This document shows, piece by piece, positions 45,685 to 58,164 of a DNA stretch of 64,000 bases. The stretch lies in the NCBI GenBank assembly GCA_012932295.1, contig JAAONU010000060.1, forward strand, positions 1-64,000, in the 5' to 3' direction. How positions within the stretch are numbered: the first letter of the stretch is position 1; every line of letters begins with the position of its first letter. The position numbers were made by a program, and so were the translations under genes. Below the pieces are notes generated by a model. The model searched no databases, was not told where the DNA came from, and was given only the letters and a program-made list of their open reading frames with translations. The stretch comes from Cyclina sinensis (lineage: Eukaryota; Mollusca; Bivalvia; Venerida; Veneridae).

Positions 45685-47880
45685 CGAGGGCGAATCAAAA
45701 AGTCAGTGGAATTTTCTTAAAATTTCTTTATTTGACGTCTGATCTTCACGAAACATCAGATACTTATATATTAATACATTTTGAATTGGTTTTGATAATT
45801 TCAGTAAAATATTTAAAAAAATAAGCATTTTTTAAAATTTTACATGACGCGAGCTTCCATACCACGGAGCACGGGAAATAAAATCAGTTAACCTGTAAAA
45901 CAAATTGTAAAATGTCAATTACTAGTGGTTCAAATTCCACGAAATTTTGACGTTTGTTCAAGCGACGTCATTTCTTATCAACAATGTTGTTATTGACGTC
46001 ATTTCCGATACTTACGTTTCACACGGTAGCGAAAACATCTTAGCATCAGCGTCATAATAGGGATACCGCCGTGCACCGAAACAAGAGCAGCAGATAAGTT
46101 TTGTGTCTTACGCGGATTCAGCAGCCGAAACTATTGAGGAATTGAGAAAAGCAGGAACAACACTTCCCATGAAGAAATATGTTGTTTACAAATGGCACAA
46201 ACTGCTTAAGAGTGGCCACAAGAGCATAGAAGATGACACCCGGATTGAAATACCGTCCTTAATCACGTCGACGTTGGTAACGTCAGTGAGGCGTTTTATT
46301 GAAGATGATCGCCGCCGCTCCATTCAAAACATTTCGGACCATGTTGGAGTTTCGTATGGAACTGTACATTCAATTTTACATGAAAAGCTAGGTATGCAGA
46401 GACTATGTGCAAAATGGGTTCCCCGAGTTTTGAAAGAAGCAGAGATGCAAAAGCGGGTTGTACTTTCTAAGATGTTCCTGCGGAGAGTGAAGCGCGAGGG
46501 GGACGCATTCTTGTATCGAGTCATCACGTGCGACGAAACGTGGTTGTGGCTCTATGGGCCGGAAACCAAACAGTTCGCAGTGGACAGAGAAAGGCTCTCC
46601 ACCAAACAAGGCACGATCCAACAAAAGCGGGGTAAAATTCATGTTCATCATGTTTTGCAACAGGAAAGGGATGCTGTTGTGCCACGCTGTTCCTCCACAT
46701 TCTACTGTCAATTCAGAGTATTACTCTAAGGTATTTTACTGTCGTTTATGTTATTTTACAGATATGTAAATGCATACATTTAATACATTTACCAGTCAGT
46801 GTTTAAATAATAATAAATTGTAGGTATTTTAGAATATAATCATGGAATGTTCATACGCACATTGGTTCGTCCTGATTATTCTGATAAAAGAACCGCATCA
46901 AATTATTTGTCACTGTTTCAAGAATCTTAAGCATTTAAAGGTATATCTTTTATTCAGTTGATTATTTATTTATTATAAAATTGCAGGTGCTGAGACGTGA
47001 TCTACATCAGGCCGTTAAGAAGAAGAGACCCGGCACAAAGTTGAGCGACTATCTGTTGCACCAGTATAACGCCCCATGTCACGAGTTTGGAGATGTTAGT
47101 GCTCGGTCTCGACACGGTTGCCCATCCCCCGTATAGTCCCGACTTGGCGCCGATGGATTTCGCCATCTTTCCTGAGGTAATGTTTCTCTTTAAAATATAA
47201 ATTTATGGGTTGACTCTTTATGCTTCACGCTGGTTAATCTTTCCTAATATGCGCCTTATGATATGAAAATTAACAATAATTTAACTTCACACGATACTGC
47301 AGTTAGTTTTTCGTTATGGTCGTTGTTGAATTATTTAAATAATGTGCGAAAATGGTATCTTATGCGCTTCATCTCAGTAAAATTAAACAACATATCTAAA
47401 AGTAAATAAATAAATTTATAATGTTATTTATTTCATAGGTGAAGATGCAGTTGCGCGGATACAGATTTGGCGATTTACCAGAACTTCGGATGGCCGTGAA
47501 CCGTATTATCAGCAACTACGACGAGGCATGGTACAGGAACATGTACAGCCGTTGGGTAGACCGACATCGGAAATGTATCGCTGCAAATGGAGTGTACTTT
47601 GAGAAGTTGTGAGGATGTTTTCACAGAGACGTGATTTTAGATACTGGACGTCAGTAAAATGACGTTACGATCTGTTAGTAAATAACGTTGGCGTGATCCG
47701 GGGTTTCCGTACTGGGATTTTTATATTTTTTACTATGTCAACAGTCTTTATTGTATATTGTTAATATTTGGCTAGTTTGTTCATTGTATATTCATTATTG
47801 TCATATTATAAAATCATGAAGCTGCAACAATGCGTTTTAATTTTATGACTGAATTCCACAAACTTTTTGATTCGCCCTCG
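45685..47880 (+). mobile_element. Second mariner transposon, inactivated, 2196 bp
   Basis: Terminal inverted repeats begin CGAGGGCGAATCAAAAAGT at 45685 and end with its inverted copy at 47880. The next ~20 bp match with a few differences. TA flanks both sides (45683-45684 and 47881-47882). The transposase lies between on the plus strand and is split by two introns. Confidence 0.85.
46073..47612 (+). pseudogene. Mariner transposase pseudogene with two introns
   Basis: Exons are about 46073-46730, 46987-47176 and 47439-47612. Intron 1 (AAG|GTATTT ... TTGCAG) is phase 0 after EYYSK, the same position as in the other mariner. Intron 2 (CCTGAG|GTAATG ... TTTCATAG) is phase 0 between AIFPE and VKMQLRG. 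Homology begins with QQISFVSYADSAAETIEELR but no in-frame ATG remains. Other damage is a 1-nt deletion near 46570, the second catalytic Asp changed to Tyr (LHQYNAPCH), and a frameshift near 47090-47100. The first catalytic Asp (TCDETW) and third (PMDF) remain. It cannot make active transposase. Confidence 0.85.
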
Positions 47881-49360
47881 TACGTTAGATTTATTCAGTA
47901 ATTTCATGAATTACATAATTTATTTATTTAATACTCCAGATAATTCTAATTTGCAATTCTTAGAAACGGATATCAATGGGATATGGCAAATTTATTTATT
48001 TATGTCTTTTGTCTAACGCTACCTTACGTTTTTCATTCGTAGGTTGAATGAGAACACTGTAATTTAAGGTCTGTTTCAATGCATAAAGTTAACACTTTTG
48101 ACATTGTTTAAAATTTAAAGAAGCCTCTTTCCACATAGTTGCAAGTAATTATTGGCCTTTGGCATAAAAGCCCTGACAACAGAGTTCACTGAATCCAATT
48201 ACCAGCATGCATTTCCTTTACTGTGATTTTACATTAGCAAATGAGAGATTTAATGGAATTGTTTTATCTGAGAAGCTGACATGGAGCAAGATAGTGTTGC
48301 AATATTTGATACCGTTTTTTATCATGTAATCAGAATATCTTGTAAACTGTAGCATTTTTGCTCGTTCAGTATTTTACGAACTTTTTGAAAAAAAATGTTT
48401 CTTGTCATTAAAATATTATACTTTCAAAACAAAAATGGACGGGGAGTGCCGTGCAACAGTTACGGACGATCTGAAATCAAGACAAGATAAACAACACGAT
48501 CTCAAATACAACCACTCTCGTAGTTGGTTTCTTTCCTCAACATTTTCAACACTTATTAACACCAGAGAAAATTAAACACTGCAGAGTTATTAAAATTGAT
48601 TAATTTATTTTTGCAATTTTAATCAATTTAAATTTCTTTTAAACTCTTGAAGATCTACAACTAATTTAATCATTTTGTCAATGACTGTGTTCTTTCGATT
48701 CGGAATCAAACGTTTACTGTCGTAAACGGCGGGCTATTTTCTCTCCAAAATGACATCGTTTTGTTTCTCAATCCTCTTGATAGTTTCAATAAAATTCAAG
48801 TACGAGTTAAATCAATTTTTGCAAAAGAATTAGTTGGTCCTCACATGGATTATACGTCACATCACGAAAAGTGGTAAATAATTCCAGAATGTTTTATGCT
48901 AGAAAAATACAGCAACTGTTAAGTGTAAAGTAAAAGCTAAATTAGGAATCGTACGAAGATGTAGAATTTTCCTGTCTTTTTGGTTTCTGGATAATAGGAT
49001 CATTTTAGTGTTGAAGTATGCACGTACACTTTTCTTCTGGTGACATGTTAAATATCAAGAAAAGGTGAAGTTGAAATGCCTGATTAACGGGTAAAAAGCC
49101 AAAAATTGATAAAAACCTCCGATAAAACTTCTGACCGCCTAGTATATGAGTGCTAATGATAAGAGCCAGTTAAACCCCTTTAAATGAGGGCAACCAACCG
49201 TTTGAGTGGTAAAACATTGATCTATAATAATAATATAAATAAGTTGTTTACCTGTCTTTGTTACGAAAATAGAATAAAAACAGATTTCTTAACTTGAAAA
49301 AGGTGAGAACACAAGGTTACTAATGGAGTATTCAGTTTATCAGCCACAATAGTTGAAGAC
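47881..49360. other. Unannotated AT-rich DNA
   Basis: No gene or element was recognised. Confidence 0.4.
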
Positions 49361-49433
49361 ATGAAGAGAATAAGCCATCTTCTTGTCATAGCTGCTCCTT
49401 ATAGCTTGGAACAATTAAGTCCGTTCTCGTTCA
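49361..49433 (+). CDS. Candidate first exon with signal-peptide-like start
   Basis: ATG 49361 opens MKRISHLLVIAAPYSLEQ, a short basic start and hydrophobic core, and meets a consensus donor TTCA|GTAAGT at 49434. No downstream exon was found, so this may be chance. Confidence 0.2.
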
Positions 49434-51407
49434 GTAAGTTTGTTGTAAAAATGTACGTTTTACTTTGCATGTACTAGGATTGCGTGTCTGTTAACATAGC
49501 AAACATAACACAAAAACTGAGCATTCTCTACACGAGATTTGCTGTTCATATTTCAGTTCCCCTTTGTAACTTAAAGTTTGTGAAAAAAAAAACTTGCTCC
49601 TTAAAAGACATATGTTTACAAAAGGCAGATTTGTTCATTGAAAATAATTTCAAAAACTACTAACCGATTTTTTCAAACTTTAGCCATATAAGGACAGATA
49701 ATAAAGATAATGTTTGAAAGCTCTGTGCTAACCGAGAAAGACCAAACTTAGTTTATGATGATCTCATGCAAATTATTATTTTTCCATTTGATATTGTTGT
49801 CACAAATCTTGATTTACTCTTGTTTGCACTTAGAATACCTGTCAAGAGATACGCAACTTGATTATTGGAGAGGTCATCAGACCTCTCCACAGTGTTGGCT
49901 TTAATTGCTGGCGGCATCCATTTTTGCGTATCAAATTTTAGTTAATGATCTCATATTAAGCCTAAAATCATGAAAACCAGTCTACAAAGATAGCTATGCG
50001 CATGCTCCGAATCAAAATACGAATTTATTTAAACGAAACCAAAATTTAACATCGGGTCAAAACGGCCCATAGTTAAAACGGCCCATTATGAACAGAACGT
50101 ACAGAATAATTTTGTATTCCCTTAACTAAACACAAAAATACAATTATAGGATGCATTTCTTATAATGCATGCTAATTTTTAAAAACTACAAATTCTAAAA
50201 TGCATTTTTTTTCTGAGAAACTCATTAGCCTGTTGAACAAGTTAATATTTAGCCACGGTCATGAAAAAATGGTAAATATTTTTTACGAATTTCAGAGCAT
50301 TTTTGGTAAGTCCATTTCCTCGATTTGGATCAAATTTACGCCCTTTTATTATTTAGACCAGCTTAACAGATACTATCGCTGATTATTTTGTAAAACATTT
50401 GGACTAAGAAAGGTATAATAACAGCTTGAAAGGGAAAACAAAACTTAATGAGCCTGAAAAAGCAGCAGCTTAACATGGGAGTTCTGGCTTCAACAACTAC
50501 ATGCATTGTTGTAAAAGAGGGGGGAGTAAAGCGTTAGGGGCTTATAAGAAGATCCCCAAGATTCTACAAGGTATGAAATACATGAGGTTATCTTAATTTG
50601 TTTCATTTATTTAAATGATAGATACGCCACTATAAAAACATTTGAAATAACTAAATTATAGTCAGTTTCGGTCATTTTGCCTAATAAGGTATTAACTATT
50701 AATAATAGTTAGGTTACTAGTTTTTATAATTATTTAAGTCACAGAACGTTTAAAAAATTCAAAATGATCTTGGAAACAAGTAGATTCATTCTTTCAGTGA
50801 CGACAGCTGCTGACCTCTCTTTGGCTTACTTTTTAAAGGAAGCCAACTTGTATTGACATTTTACTAGAACAACTTTTGCCGGGCGTAACCTTTATAGCGG
50901 AAAGAAATTTCTCAGAAATTTTACAGTTTTAAGGAAATGAATTCTGAATGACTTTAAAGTTCATTATTTCTTGTCAAAACATTTAATGAGATGAACAGTC
51001 AAAGAAGCGGACACGGAAGTTAGAGTCATGATTGCATCAGATAGAAATCTTATTAACTTGCAATTTTGTTTATGCCGCCTTGCTGCTAAAATCTACACAT
51101 GGCAAAAAGTCAGGATAAGTAAATAGTCATAAATATAATTTTTTAGTAACAATAAACTTTTTGTAAAAGTAATGGTAAAATTTTAAGACGAAACGACCTT
51201 TATCGCGTAATGTTCTCTCAGAGCTATGTCACACACATCGAAGTTTTACGAATCAGTGTAGAAAATTTCTGAAACAAAATTACCTGAATGATTTGCTTAA
51301 AACTTACCAGTGTTTAAGAAAACCTACGTCGAAACATTACTTAAATGTAGGTCTATCAGTAAGCAGACGTTACAAATAAACGGACGTTTGTCAGAAAAAC
51401 ACGTAAT
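49434..51407. other. AT-rich DNA with a short perfect hairpin
   Basis: GGAGAGGTC-ATCA-GACCTCTCC at 49867-49888 is a perfect 9-bp stem with a 4-nt loop. The phrase AACGGCCCAT is repeated at about 50061 and 50079. No gene was recognised; the frame at 50200-50382 has no motif. Confidence 0.4.
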
Positions 51408-51650
51408 ATGGAGAAACGGTTAGGGCTTCAGCTATCAGTTCGAATCTTTGCCCTTTCAGCTACCATTAGCCTGGTGCTTAGTATGAATCATTGTAATCAG
51501 ATTCCGGTTGGCGTTCGTTGTCCGATGTCCTTCGTACGTAAGGCCCAGAGCTCAGATATTTTGTGCAGAATTGTGGTTTTGTTCATTTGTTCATTGGATC
51601 TAATTCTGATAATGGAAAACAGAGCCGTGTCAATAAAAGCTACGGATTAA
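51408..51650 (+). CDS. Small open frame, possibly secreted, unrecognised
   Basis: ATG 51408 (AATATGG) opens an 80-codon frame. The first 25 residues (MEKRLGLQ, then a hydrophobic stretch) look like a signal peptide, and two cysteines follow. Base composition is less AT-rich than its surroundings. A possible donor (TAC|GTAAGG) near 51538 suggests it may be a first exon. I recognise no family and it may be chance. Confidence 0.25.
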   Translation: MEKRLGLQLSVRIFALSATISLVLSMNHCNQIPVGVRCPMSFVRKAQSSDILCRIVVLFICSLDLILIMENRAVSIKATD

Positions 51651-52600
51651 ACTATTTGCTTACATTTTGCAGCATCTAATCACCAAAACTATTTTACACC
51701 ATCCAGTTATTGCTTCTGTATCGCCTTTAATGGATATTTTTGTCTTTGTTGATCTGTATTTGAACCCCAACAAACAATGTAAGGGAGTATTAAGGAGTCA
51801 GATTGCGGTCAGTCTTTAGGTTGTCGGTCGGCTAGTTATACCGTTTGCTTATACATATTCCAGATGAACAGGTTGCCTTAGGTAAATGAAACTTCTTGTG
51901 TAGGTAGCTTAAACAGAAGTTTAGCATAGGAACACGTTTGGAGTGTCTGTGTTCAAGCTGAAGGTCAATTTTACTAAAAACAGGGAATCATTTTCCGCTC
52001 AATAACTTCAATTCAGAATGTAATAAAGCAATGAAATTTGGTGAGTCAGTATGCCATCATTATTCTGGATTGCGTTTGGGGAGACTGTCTTTTTCAACTA
52101 AATCGCTGTAAAAGATAAACGGTTTCCGATCTTTTACTTCACTTAAGAATTTTATATTGTAAACAAACCTTTACCAGCTATATGATTTCGAGACAACGTC
52201 ACGTAAAACATTTAACAATAAAATAACCCCTAAAAACACGTTATTTATGGAGTAACAAAAGACGCGACCAGGAAGTTGTTAATATTTTCTCTGATGTTCT
52301 ATTATTTCCTGTTACTGTGATAAGCTAGGAGTAAATACATTTGTAGTAATATGTTTTGCTATTTGTTTGCAAAGATTAGAGAGCCTGTGTGCAGAAATTG
52401 AAATCGTGGGAACTTGTTTCTAAGTTGTACAAAAACAAATGCATTTTCTCGCGTGGAAAGCATGAACTATTTCGAGATACTTGACTTGTGCCATTGAACC
52501 CATTTATCAAGCTATATGTACTGTCAGAATGTAAGATAGGTTAAACTTGTAATGTAAAAATAAAGCATACTTTAAGCTATCAAACAGACTAAAACGTGTA
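51651..52600. other. Dispersed-repeat-like and AT-rich DNA
   Basis: 51740-52010 has phrases typical of bivalve repeats (GGAGTCAGATTGCGGTCAGT, GTTGTCGGTCGGCTAGTTAT). The rest is unannotated. Confidence 0.4.
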
Positions 52601-52604
52601 GGAA

Positions 52605-52765
52605 AATAACCGTAACCCCCCAAAAAATAATAATAGAAAATAAGTAAAATAAAATAAGAATAAAAAATAGGAAAAATAAAAAAGATAAACAACAAAAAAC
52701 ATAACCAGTAACAACAACAAAACAACAACAAAAAAACATCAACAACAACATAAAAAACCAAACAT
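52605..52765. repeat. A-rich low-complexity tract (AAT, AAAT and AAC units)
   Basis: A-rich units fill this block. On the minus strand they give a Phe/Tyr/Leu-rich open frame (52507-52821), which is an artefact of composition. Confidence 0.8.
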
Positions 52766-54249
52766 TCTAAGCACTTTGAGCAGTAAAGATTATTTTTCAC
52801 AGAAAGAAGCAGCTTCAGCATCTCTGAATGAATAAAAAGTTTCGATATTAGTAAAACAGCCTATGTTATTATCTGACTGCTTAAGGTTTTATCATTATAC
52901 AAATGAAAAAGGTCTCTGTTGGTGTTCAAAGCAAACTTTAAGAAATTTGCAATCATTTCATTATTTCATGAAAGAGAAAACAGAAAAAAACATCTTGAGA
53001 GGAGATTACTGGGCAAAAAACAGATGCCACAGTTATGTTACTTGCCAGGATCACGACTTTTGTGTATGTAAGTCAGTTGATGTAGGATGATTATTCATTG
53101 CTAGATGGACTTTATATAAATAGATTAACTGTACCTAATTCCAAAAGATAACAGGGGAAAAATAAATGCGTCAGATATGTAACTTGCCAGGATCATTGTC
53201 TTTGTATACAACCTAAGTGTGTATAGTAAGAAGCCATTGATACACGTAGAACTTAGAATTTAAAATTTATCCAGCTTCCCGAAATAGGTAAAAAATACAG
53301 ACAAACGGACGGACGGTTCAGTTACTATATGCCGGGGTCATAAAAGAAGCGTGCCTGTAAGCCTTCTTGGAAGAAAGAAATTAAAATGTAAGAATTTTTT
53401 ATAGAAAACTAGAGGCGTGACTGTTAGACTTTTCTGTAAGACATACACAAGTGTGACCTTAACCTTTTTCTGTAAGAAGGAAAGCAGTGTACATGCCGTT
53501 GCCTTGTTTACAGTTATATGTACTGTGTGACATTTTTATCTTATTGCAAAAAGTGTTTATATCTGAAGCAAGAATTTTGTTACACAGGAACTTTGATGTA
53601 ACAAACAGAAATCATCAAAAAACATTGTCCCGTCAGAGATAATATATCATGAAATCCAGAAATATACAGCATGAAAATTAGCTTCACATATCGCTACAAA
53701 TCTCGGCTTTTCAATCGTTTTCTCAGATGCAAGTTCTTTACAGAAGATTTTTGTTTATTCTGCGCATATGTTGAATTTTGCCCTAAATAACGTCCCAGAA
53801 AAAATGATGACAGAGAAAGTACGATCGTTGAAATATTACTGCGTAGGTTTTGTTTGTTATCTGTTTAGACACTATATTAATTTTGAACGGGATGATCTGT
53901 CGGTTATGACTAATGATGCTTGTCCCATTTAGTGTTTTTGCATACATATATTTCTGTCTACAGGTATTTTGGAGATGCGGATATTTGTTTTCTTTCACAA
54001 CGGCGTAACTATCAATTTTGAAAACCTATATCTGAAACAAGTACTTGGATTTCCATGCATTAGACAGTTGTACTGGTATAGGATAAGAAATCGAGGAATA
54101 AGTCTGCATAATTGTAGAAGGCACTCAAAAGCTTTTGAGGCTAGCTCTTCAACAAGCATTTCACTTTTTACTTTTATAAATTACACTGATTTAAAAGATA
54201 ACAAGAGATGCTTGTAAGACATTCATATCCGCCTAATTGAAACCAAGTT
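52766..54249. other. AT-rich DNA with no recognised gene
   Basis: A small repeat remnant with ACAAACGGACGGACGG lies at 53300-53320. Frames at 52863-53090 and 53969-54217 show no recognised motif. Confidence 0.4.
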
Positions 54250-54480
54250 GTCATGTTACATGGACTTTTAAACGTGACCTTGACCTTTGACCTACTGACC
54301 TCAAAATCGATAGGGGTCGTCTACAAGTAATGACCAGTCTCCTCATTAATCTGAAGATTGTAGGCCAGACCGTTCTCTAGTTACTGATCGGACAATGTCT
54401 GGTTTACAGACAGACAGACAGACGGACCGACCGACATGTGCAAAGTAATATACCCCCACTTCTTCGAAGGGATGCATAAA
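54250..54480. repeat. Single copy of the 26.6-27.7 kb dispersed repeat family
   Basis: It shares TGACCTTGACCTTTGACC, TGACCTCAAAATCGATAGGG, an ACAGACAGACAGACGGACCG run and TATACCCCCACTTCTTCG with the units at 26590-27710. Confidence 0.6.
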
Positions 54481-55300
54481 AGTTGAAAAATCTTTCTTTG
54501 GTGCGTATATATTTTGATGAACAAAGAAGCGTAACTTGATGTTTTAGATTAAAGGAACACTTACTTACTGGTTTCTTTTCTCTTCGTACACAATAAAACC
54601 ATTCTTAGGGTTTTTATAGATTCTCATCGATTGTCTAAGAACAACTTCTTATGAATAGTGTAAAAGTTGTTTAATTATGTTTAACAGGACAAGATTGATA
54701 CTGATATTGACTGATATTCTCTGCATCTGTTTTTTTAACGAATTTTATGACTTCTTTACAAAGTAAAATCTCATTTAGTCATATTTGACAGGTTGCATGA
54801 TAAAGTTGCAATAATTTGTACAGTTTTATCATAACGTTATATTTTTTGTTATCTGTTTGGCGTAATTCTGGATGCTGAAATGCGATATTAGATTTCCAGG
54901 CCCTGTGTTAACTTAACAGTTTGAGATTAAGATTCAGTCGGAAGTCTTAATTAGGTCCGTGCAATTTTGAAATTGATCAAGTTGGTCTTCAGAAACAGAG
55001 CATCCTTAGAGCAATCTCAGAAATGATTATCAAACAGTCTTACAACGGTGAATGACTTTCTTTTCTTAAACATCAACTTCAGTCACACTGTAACAGCCGA
55101 ACTACACATAATAGCATGGGTTAGCCCACACAGAGTCATTCCAGAGCTCACTTGCACCATTCTCCAGATTTAAGACCCGTTCGTCAACCCCCTCCGATAC
55201 AAGTTCTTACAACTTAAAATCATTACGCACGATGACTGCTTCCTTGGTTGCATACCAGTAATCGCGCAGTGTGGAGGAATGTGAAGATCGTGAGAGTATC
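54481..55300. other. Unannotated DNA
   Basis: The last part (55080-55300) is less AT-rich and may be the body of the tRNA-derived element that follows. No gene was seen. Confidence 0.4.
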
Positions 55301-55301
55301 T

Positions 55302-55378
55302 CGCCTCTGACGGGATTCGAACCCGCGACCTCCGGATCAGGAGCCCTGCGCTCTACCCCTGGACCACGGTGCCTCCAC
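55302..55378 (-). repeat. tRNA-derived fragment (SINE head)
   Basis: The minus strand has TGGTCCAGGGGTAGAGCGC as A-box/D-arm and GCGGGTTCGAATCCCGT as T-arm with a perfect B-box. The anticodon stem does not pair, so it is not a working tRNA. The body probably continues to about 55080. Confidence 0.6.
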
Positions 55379-55399
55379 GAGGCTTCGTAGACAGGTTTG

Positions 55400-55760
55400 T
55401 CATCTTGTGTAAATGAACCTAATGCTTTAGGCCAGCTTGGTCAAGGAGCACGCTGGTCCTATGTCAATAACTCTAAAATAACTGAACCCAGAACCTTTTT
55501 ACTCTCAATGCTGGTTGGGCATGATAGGTAGATTACCTGGATTGTTTCTGAACTCAAGGGTCGAATGTAAAAAATAATTTTAAATCTAAAACTCAGGAAC
55601 TACTGTACATATTTCCCTCAAACTTTAAAGTATAATATGACTGGGCATGTGTAGATAAATTACTGACTTCGTGCTCACTGTATCAAATGTCAAGTTCACT
55701 TATTACGTGGTAATCCATCAATTACTCCAGTGAACCTAGAAATTTAAAACTTAGTTAAGT
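55400..55760. repeat. Dispersed repeat
   Basis: Two related halves are visible: TTGGGCATGATAGGTAGATT near 55513 and CTGGGCATGTGTAGATAAAT near 55641, each followed by a phrase ending in TCAA(G/A)G or TGTCAAG. Non-coding. Confidence 0.45.
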
Positions 55761-58160
55761 CCAATGATGCTGTATAAATGAAGCCTCCTTCCAAACCTAC
55801 AGTCCTTCAACGTTTTATGCGCTTCGATTTTTAATGTTGTTCACGCTTTCGAGCTAAGTTATAACTATTCTTCATAAAGGAATTGTAAAACTTAAATTTT
55901 CTATCGCTTTTAGAAAAATGCCCTCAGATTATATGCATATCCTACAAAGGATTTAGCTGTTGTTTCAAAATCACGTGCTCATTGATATCCATTTGCGCGT
56001 GAAACACATGCTTATTACATCCATAGAATGATTTCTTTTATATTTAAAAAGGCATATCGTCCCTAAAATCTGAAGTAAATCATGTAAATAGTAATGAGTA
56101 ATATTGAACGAATAATTACCTGTTGTCAGTATAAGTTTTTAGTTGTTGTTGTTGTTGTACAACGCTTGGGTGGAAAGACGTTTATTTCAAATGTAAAGTC
56201 ACATTCTAAGTGTCCAAAATCGTTAAGAAAGGGAATAGCATATGTTCTTCTTTTAATTATCAAATAGTGATTTCACTCGTGTTGTAAATAATCTAAAGCT
56301 GTTGTTTTAAGGCAAAGTTTCAGTTACAAGGATAAAATATACTGATATATCAGGATTAATACATATGTATGACATCTATGCTTTTAATGAACATTCCCAT
56401 AATTCAACCCCTTATCTACAAATTTTCCAAAAAAAAACCGTCAGTTTCACTAACTCAATGATACACAAAGTAAATGCAAATAAACTACGGTCACGTGGGT
56501 AGCCACGTGACACTAGGTCGATCTAGGTGTATTACAAGGTTAGCATAACGAATGTCCAATCATGTCTGTTGTAAATTTAGATGTTCGATAGCAGAAAAAA
56601 TGTTACCACTATGAATATTCCGTTATATCAGTATATTTCAGCCTTCCAATTTAAACATCTCAGTATCTCTTTATAACGGACGAGTAAAAACGAAACCTCC
56701 ATTTTCTAAGAAATTTTGCAAAAAAAAAAAAAAAATGAAAAGTAAAGAAACATCTTATCTTCTTCTCACGGATACCTGTAGTAATCAGTCTGAATCTGTT
56801 CTTGTTCACTGAAGTAAGCCTGTTCACGTCCTTACTACTTCTAATTAGTGTGCAATTTTATAAGAACAGTTCTAGAAAAGGGTAATTAAGAACTATGGTT
56901 GTAATAAATTTGCCTTTTTGTTGTAAAATGTATGGCACACTAACGACACATCTATAAATCAAATCAAAATTTCACAGCAGGAAAAAACGCAAATCATCAC
57001 GAATAAAAAATAAATGTTTTAAAACATTGCCACTAGATTACATAATGTTATAAAACATAAATAAATATAGTAGCTGATTTCTGCCCCTAGTGCATGGGCG
57101 CTTCGGAGTTGTTGTACCATTCTTTTGGGAATAACCATTTATTAAAAAGTCACTAACTTTAAGGTTATATGTCTTAAGTAAACATTTTTTACCACTTCAT
57201 TTCCTTAAAATCATCAATAATTTCATTTTAAAGAGAGGGCCAACAAAATGCATAAGGATAATGTCATCAGTAAAGTTTAGGGTATGACCCTTTTAAGGGC
57301 CCTTTTGTCGCGCTGAGCATTACATTAGTTGTTTAGAGCATGCGTAATCGAACTTCCAATTGCTGTAGCAAATAGATATGAAATGATATTCATGTTTTAT
57401 GGTAGCCTATGCCCGTTGATTCACTAAAATCCGGTATTTAAAAAAATATTATGAATAAATTGACCGAAACGTAAAACGTAAAAGACAGTTGTTTGTAACA
57501 TGTATGAACAGTTACTAAAAGATAGCCAACTTCGTCACCTGTGCCACTTTTCAATATTTTATTAGAAACTTAGCACAGTAGGATCAGCTTTATCCTCAGT
57601 CATTTATCTTCACCACTGTACTTCCAGTGTATCTTTTTCAGCGCTGTTATCATAATGACCCCATTTCAACGATCGTGAAATGGTGTACTGTTCAATTCTG
57701 CAAATTGCCGCTATTTCGTTTAAAACGGAGAATAAAAGCGAGTTCGCTGGTTAAATGATTTTTAAATCAAATATATGGACAACAAATGCTTATCATTAGA
57801 AATTGTTCAACATTTTACACACCACATCAGATGCATGAATTCAGTACTAATCAAAAACAGGGAAAGACCATTAATCATATTTATTATTTATACTGTTTTA
57901 TTTGCATAAAGAAAGTTGCGAAATGCATAAAGCTGATATGATAAAGACGTTATGAGCTTTCTCCATATCCCAATAAAATGAATTATGTCTGCCAAAACTT
58001 CACATAGCTGGCACATAGCTGGCATTCTTTCCTGTTCCTACATACCAAGATTTATATACGTAGCGTCCTCAGGATTCTATTAGTAAAGGTTTCAGTTTTC
58101 GTTACAAGTACCTTGTACCTTTCTAGTCACAAGAAATGCTAAACCCTGTCCTTTACTTAA
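55761..58160. other. Unannotated AT-rich DNA
   Basis: No gene was recognised. Minor features are a GTT microsatellite (56142-56157) and an A-run near 56719. Confidence 0.4.
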
Positions 58161-58164
58161 TATA

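Noticed and set aside
46324..46711. Minus-strand ORFs of 67 and 102 aa
   Set aside because: They are antisense shadows of the mariner transposase pseudogene.
52507..52821. 104-aa hydrophobic protein
   Set aside because: It is the complement of an A-rich low-complexity tract and consists mainly of Phe, Tyr, Leu and Ile.
55302..55378. Functional tRNA gene
   Set aside because: The B-box and T-arm are good but the anticodon stem and acceptor stem do not pair, as for the other tRNA-like fragments in the window.
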